From Cloeon dipterum (Eukaryota; Arthropoda; Insecta; Ephemeroptera; Baetidae), in assembly GCF_949628265.1 (NCBI RefSeq), contig NC_088788.1:28878335-28942334 (forward strand): a stretch of 64,000 nucleotides of DNA. Reading direction: 5' to 3'. Shown piece by piece: positions 61,235-64,000 of this stretch. The notes beneath the pieces were generated by a model that had not been told where the DNA came from, made no database searches, and worked only from the letters and a program-made list of their open reading frames with translations. The translations under genes were made by a program, and so were the position numbers. Every line of letters starts with the position of its first letter. The first letter of the stretch is position 1.

Positions 61235-62759
61235 ATGGCAGAAGAAAAAATTGCCGTTGACCTTTCCTGTGTCCAGATCTCGGCCTCGGGCACAGAGGAG
61301 GACGACGTTGTTGACCCATGGAATGTGACAAGCAAGTCGCAAACAGGCATCGATTATGAAAAACTTATAAGTAATGATCATACTTATTGATCTGGATTGT
61401 CGTGTTGACGAAAGTTACTGTGATATTTTCAGAGCGATTCGGCAGCTCAAAAATCGATGAAGCTGTCATCGAGAGGTTCGAAAAGTTGACAGGACAACGA
61501 GCTCACCCTTTTCTTCGAAGAGGAATATTTTTCTCGCACAGAGATTTAAACACCATCCTTACGGCCCACGAGCAAAAGAAACCCTTTTACCTGTACACTG
61601 GCCGAGGGCCTTCCTCTGCAGCCATGCACCTTGGGCACCTAATCCCTTTCATTTTTACAAAGTATGATTAGACCATTAAAGGAATTAATCATTGGCATTT
61701 ATTGATGGTACTATATTTTCAGGTGGCTTCAGGATGTATTTGATGTTCCTCTAGTGATCCAACTGACTGATGATGAGAAGACTTTGTGGAAGGATATTAA
61801 AGTAGAAGAAGCTCTCAAGTTAAGTCAAGAAAATATGAAGGACATAATTGCTGTTGGCTTTGATCCAGAGAAGACCTTTATATTCTCTGACCTAGACTTC
61901 ATTGGGTAATAATGATTTGGAAACAAGTAGGGATTGACAGCTAAAAAAATTTCATCAGGAAATGCCCAGCTTTTTACCAAAACATGGTTAGGATCCAGAA
62001 ATGTGTCACTTTCAATCAAGTGAAAGGAATTTTTGGCTTCGGCGACAGTGACGTCATTGGAAAAATCAGTTTTCCATCTATTCAAGCCAGTCCGTCTTTC
62101 TCGACATCGTTTCCATTCATCTTTGGAAATGCCAAGCTGCCTTGTCTCATTCCTTGTGCAATCGACCAGGACCCTTACTTCCGTATGACGCGTGATGTCG
62201 CTCCTCGCATCGGAATGCCCAAACCAGCTCTGATGCATTCCACCTTCTTTCCTGCGCTGCAGGGTGCCCAAACCAAAATGTCTGCCAGTGATGAAAACAC
62301 TGCAATCTACCTTGATGACTCGCCTAAGAAGATTAAAACCAAGGTGAGAGTAGATTTCGTCTCAAGCCGTGATTACGAAATAACCTATTGCTGTCCCACA
62401 GATCAACAAGTATGCTTTCTCTGGAGGTTGTGCAACGGTCGAGGAGCACAGGGAGAAGGGAGGCAACTGCGATGTGGATATTTCATATCAGTACTTGACC
62501 TTCTTTTTGGAAGATGACGAGAAACTTGCGCAGATCAAACAGGTAAATTAATTCAATTTAGGAAACTTGTGAATGTAATTAACTTATTAAATTTTAGGAT
62601 TATTCAAGTGGGGCAATGCTCACTGGTGAGCTGAAAAAGGAATTGATCACCCTTTTGACTGCTTTGGTTGGAGAACATCAAAAACGAAGAGCCCAAGTAA
62701 CACCAGAGGTCATCCGCCAATTTACAGAGATCCGTAAACTTAAATACAATTACAGCTGA
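61235..62759 (+). CDS. WARS1: Tryptophanyl-tRNA synthetase, cytoplasmic
   Basis: Class I synthetase charging cytosolic tRNA-Trp. Six exons, 61235-61370, 61433-61661, 61723-61905, 61959-62343, 62402-62542 and 62598-62759, give 1236 nt and 411 aa. There is no WHEP domain; the protein starts with a short acidic tail and [19 protein letters not shown], which is conserved in the eukaryotic enzyme. [20 protein letters not shown] is the HIGH-type region and [15 protein letters not shown] the KMSAS loop. [15 protein letters not shown] and [12 protein letters not shown] are further family blocks. AATAAA at 62883-62888. Confidence 0.97.
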
Positions 62760-62888
62760 ATTTGCAGATTTGCATTCATGGATAGCGATAATCTTTCGCT
62801 GGCCTTGTTTTATTCCTCCTTTAATTGTGCGTCAATTGGTTGCCTGATATTTTGTTTTCAGTCACCATTTTGCATTCTTTTGAATAAA

Positions 62889-64000
62889 TTATTGCTCTGA
62901 ACCTCTTAATCTGGTTAATTTAGAAAATCATCAATCCTGAACCTATCAAATCAGATGAATAGCTTTGGTTAAAGCTATGGAGCAACTGCAAAATGAGATA
63001 AGACAAGCAACGGTCTAGCTTTTGCCAAACTCACCATTGAGTTGTAATAAGAGGATAAAGAGATTAACTTGAGGTCTGGCTAGTTTTGCAACAACTCATA
63101 TCGTTTTGATGCATGAACTGACATTTGCAATGCTTAATTAGATTAGTTTAATGTTTGCTTTCGCTTGACTCGGTTAATCAGTCGGCACAGAAAGAATGCA
63201 AATGCTTGAATTAATAAATGGCACTCCTGCCAGTATTGAAAATACATAGCAGGATTACTTAACTATGTATTGTTTGCAATCTTTTAATATACAGCTATAG
63301 CATAATATGGCTAGGCTGGAAATTTGAGGATCTTACCTGCTTTAGAAAACTACCTATCGACTATTTCAAAGCTATGTTAGACAATTCTTGCCTTTTTAAT
63401 GACTATCCCTGACAGAATACGGCGAAGTTATTAAAGCATTATACTTAATTATTTTAAAAGTCTGAATGACTGTTGAAAAGGCGGTTTTCAGTTACATTTT
63501 AAGTTTTTACCAATGCGCTATTGATAGTATTCCAGTGTTTTTAACTAATAAAATTAACACAAATTTGAATAATCTCTTGGCTATGGTCACACATATTTTC
63601 AATTATTTTTGTTTGGATGCACAGCTATATTTTTTCTTAACAAATTTCCTTCTTAATATATGCAGCACAACACTTCAAATTTAAATGGTATTATTCAGAT
63701 TAAAATTCCGCTTTTTTTATTTTATGACCTAAATCAATTTTTTGTTCTTAAATGTTGACGTATTTTTAGAGCCTCCCTGAAATAATCTGGCTTAGCAAAA
63801 TATAATTATATCTGAATCTGCTCAACGGTGTTGCAAGAATTAATAAAGAAGAGCTACATTGCATTCCTCACACAACCCAGACTTTCAATTAAGTGAACAA
63901 ATATGCAACCTGGTCGACGTTTTTGTCACGCACGTTGCATACCCACATTATCCGTGACTCGCTCTGTTAAACTGCTGGCTGGACATTATAGCAGACAACA
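62889..64000. other. Right end, no gene seen
   Basis: AT-rich sequence. A plus-strand open frame at 63466-63684 is hydrophobic but has no start context, splice sites or known motif. The last 100 bases become less AT-rich and could approach the promoter of a gene beyond the window. Confidence 0.4.

Noticed and set aside
63466-63684. Hydrophobic open frame of 72 codons at the right end
   Set aside because: AT-rich chance frame with no start context, splice sites or known motif.

Overview
This is AT-rich eukaryotic nuclear DNA from an arthropod, almost certainly an insect. It has spliced genes with many 60-90 nt introns, a Methuselah-like receptor, a CYP4 P450, a PGRP, tandem SLC36 transporters and a pyrexia-type TRPA channel. 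Compact gene spacing suggests a small genome; the order cannot be fixed from the sequence. All gene models were built by hand from splice sites and reading phase, and nearly all coding sums are exact multiples of three.

Layout. (1) 1-10.7 kb: COQ6 (minus, running off the left edge) with a 9.3 kb intron that holds a whole TRPA channel gene on the opposite strand; that gene in turn holds a THAP-domain gene (minus) in one of its introns. (2) 11.8-14.9 kb: a torsin-like AAA+ gene, a TA microsatellite flanked by hammerhead-like repeat fragments, and NIP7. (3) 14.9-27.5 kb: mostly gene-poor, with a regulatory-looking GC-rich island at about 17.0-17.7 kb and two tandem SLC36-type transporters (minus). 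(4) 27.6-29.9 kb: a CYP4 P450. (5) 30.0-44.5 kb: a dense housekeeping cluster of UPF0193, MARS2, DHX16, a NEK6/7-like kinase, CTNNBL1, HSPA14 and a secreted amidase PGRP. (6) 44.6-55 kb: a Methuselah-like GPCR and a third SLC36 copy. (7) 55.5-62.8 kb: bicistronic MOCS2 whose second cistron extends into an MBIP-like domain, a small membrane protein, POLR3F and WARS1. (8) The last 1.2 kb shows no gene.

Most genes are unrelated housekeeping functions: translation (MARS2, WARS1, HSPA14), ribosome biogenesis (NIP7), splicing (DHX16, CTNNBL1), Pol III, and ubiquinone and molybdenum cofactor synthesis. Several share divergent promoters. The accessory genes (TRPA, P450, PGRP, GPCR, SLC36) are typical of insect sensory, gut and immune biology. 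The most notable features are the three-level gene nesting, the MOCS2A/MOCS2B-MBIP architecture in which an intron creates the MOCS2A Gly-Gly terminus and stop, a pair of dispersed repeats with a hammerhead-ribozyme-like core, a possible poison exon in DHX16, and a possible leader exon shared by MARS2 and DHX16.
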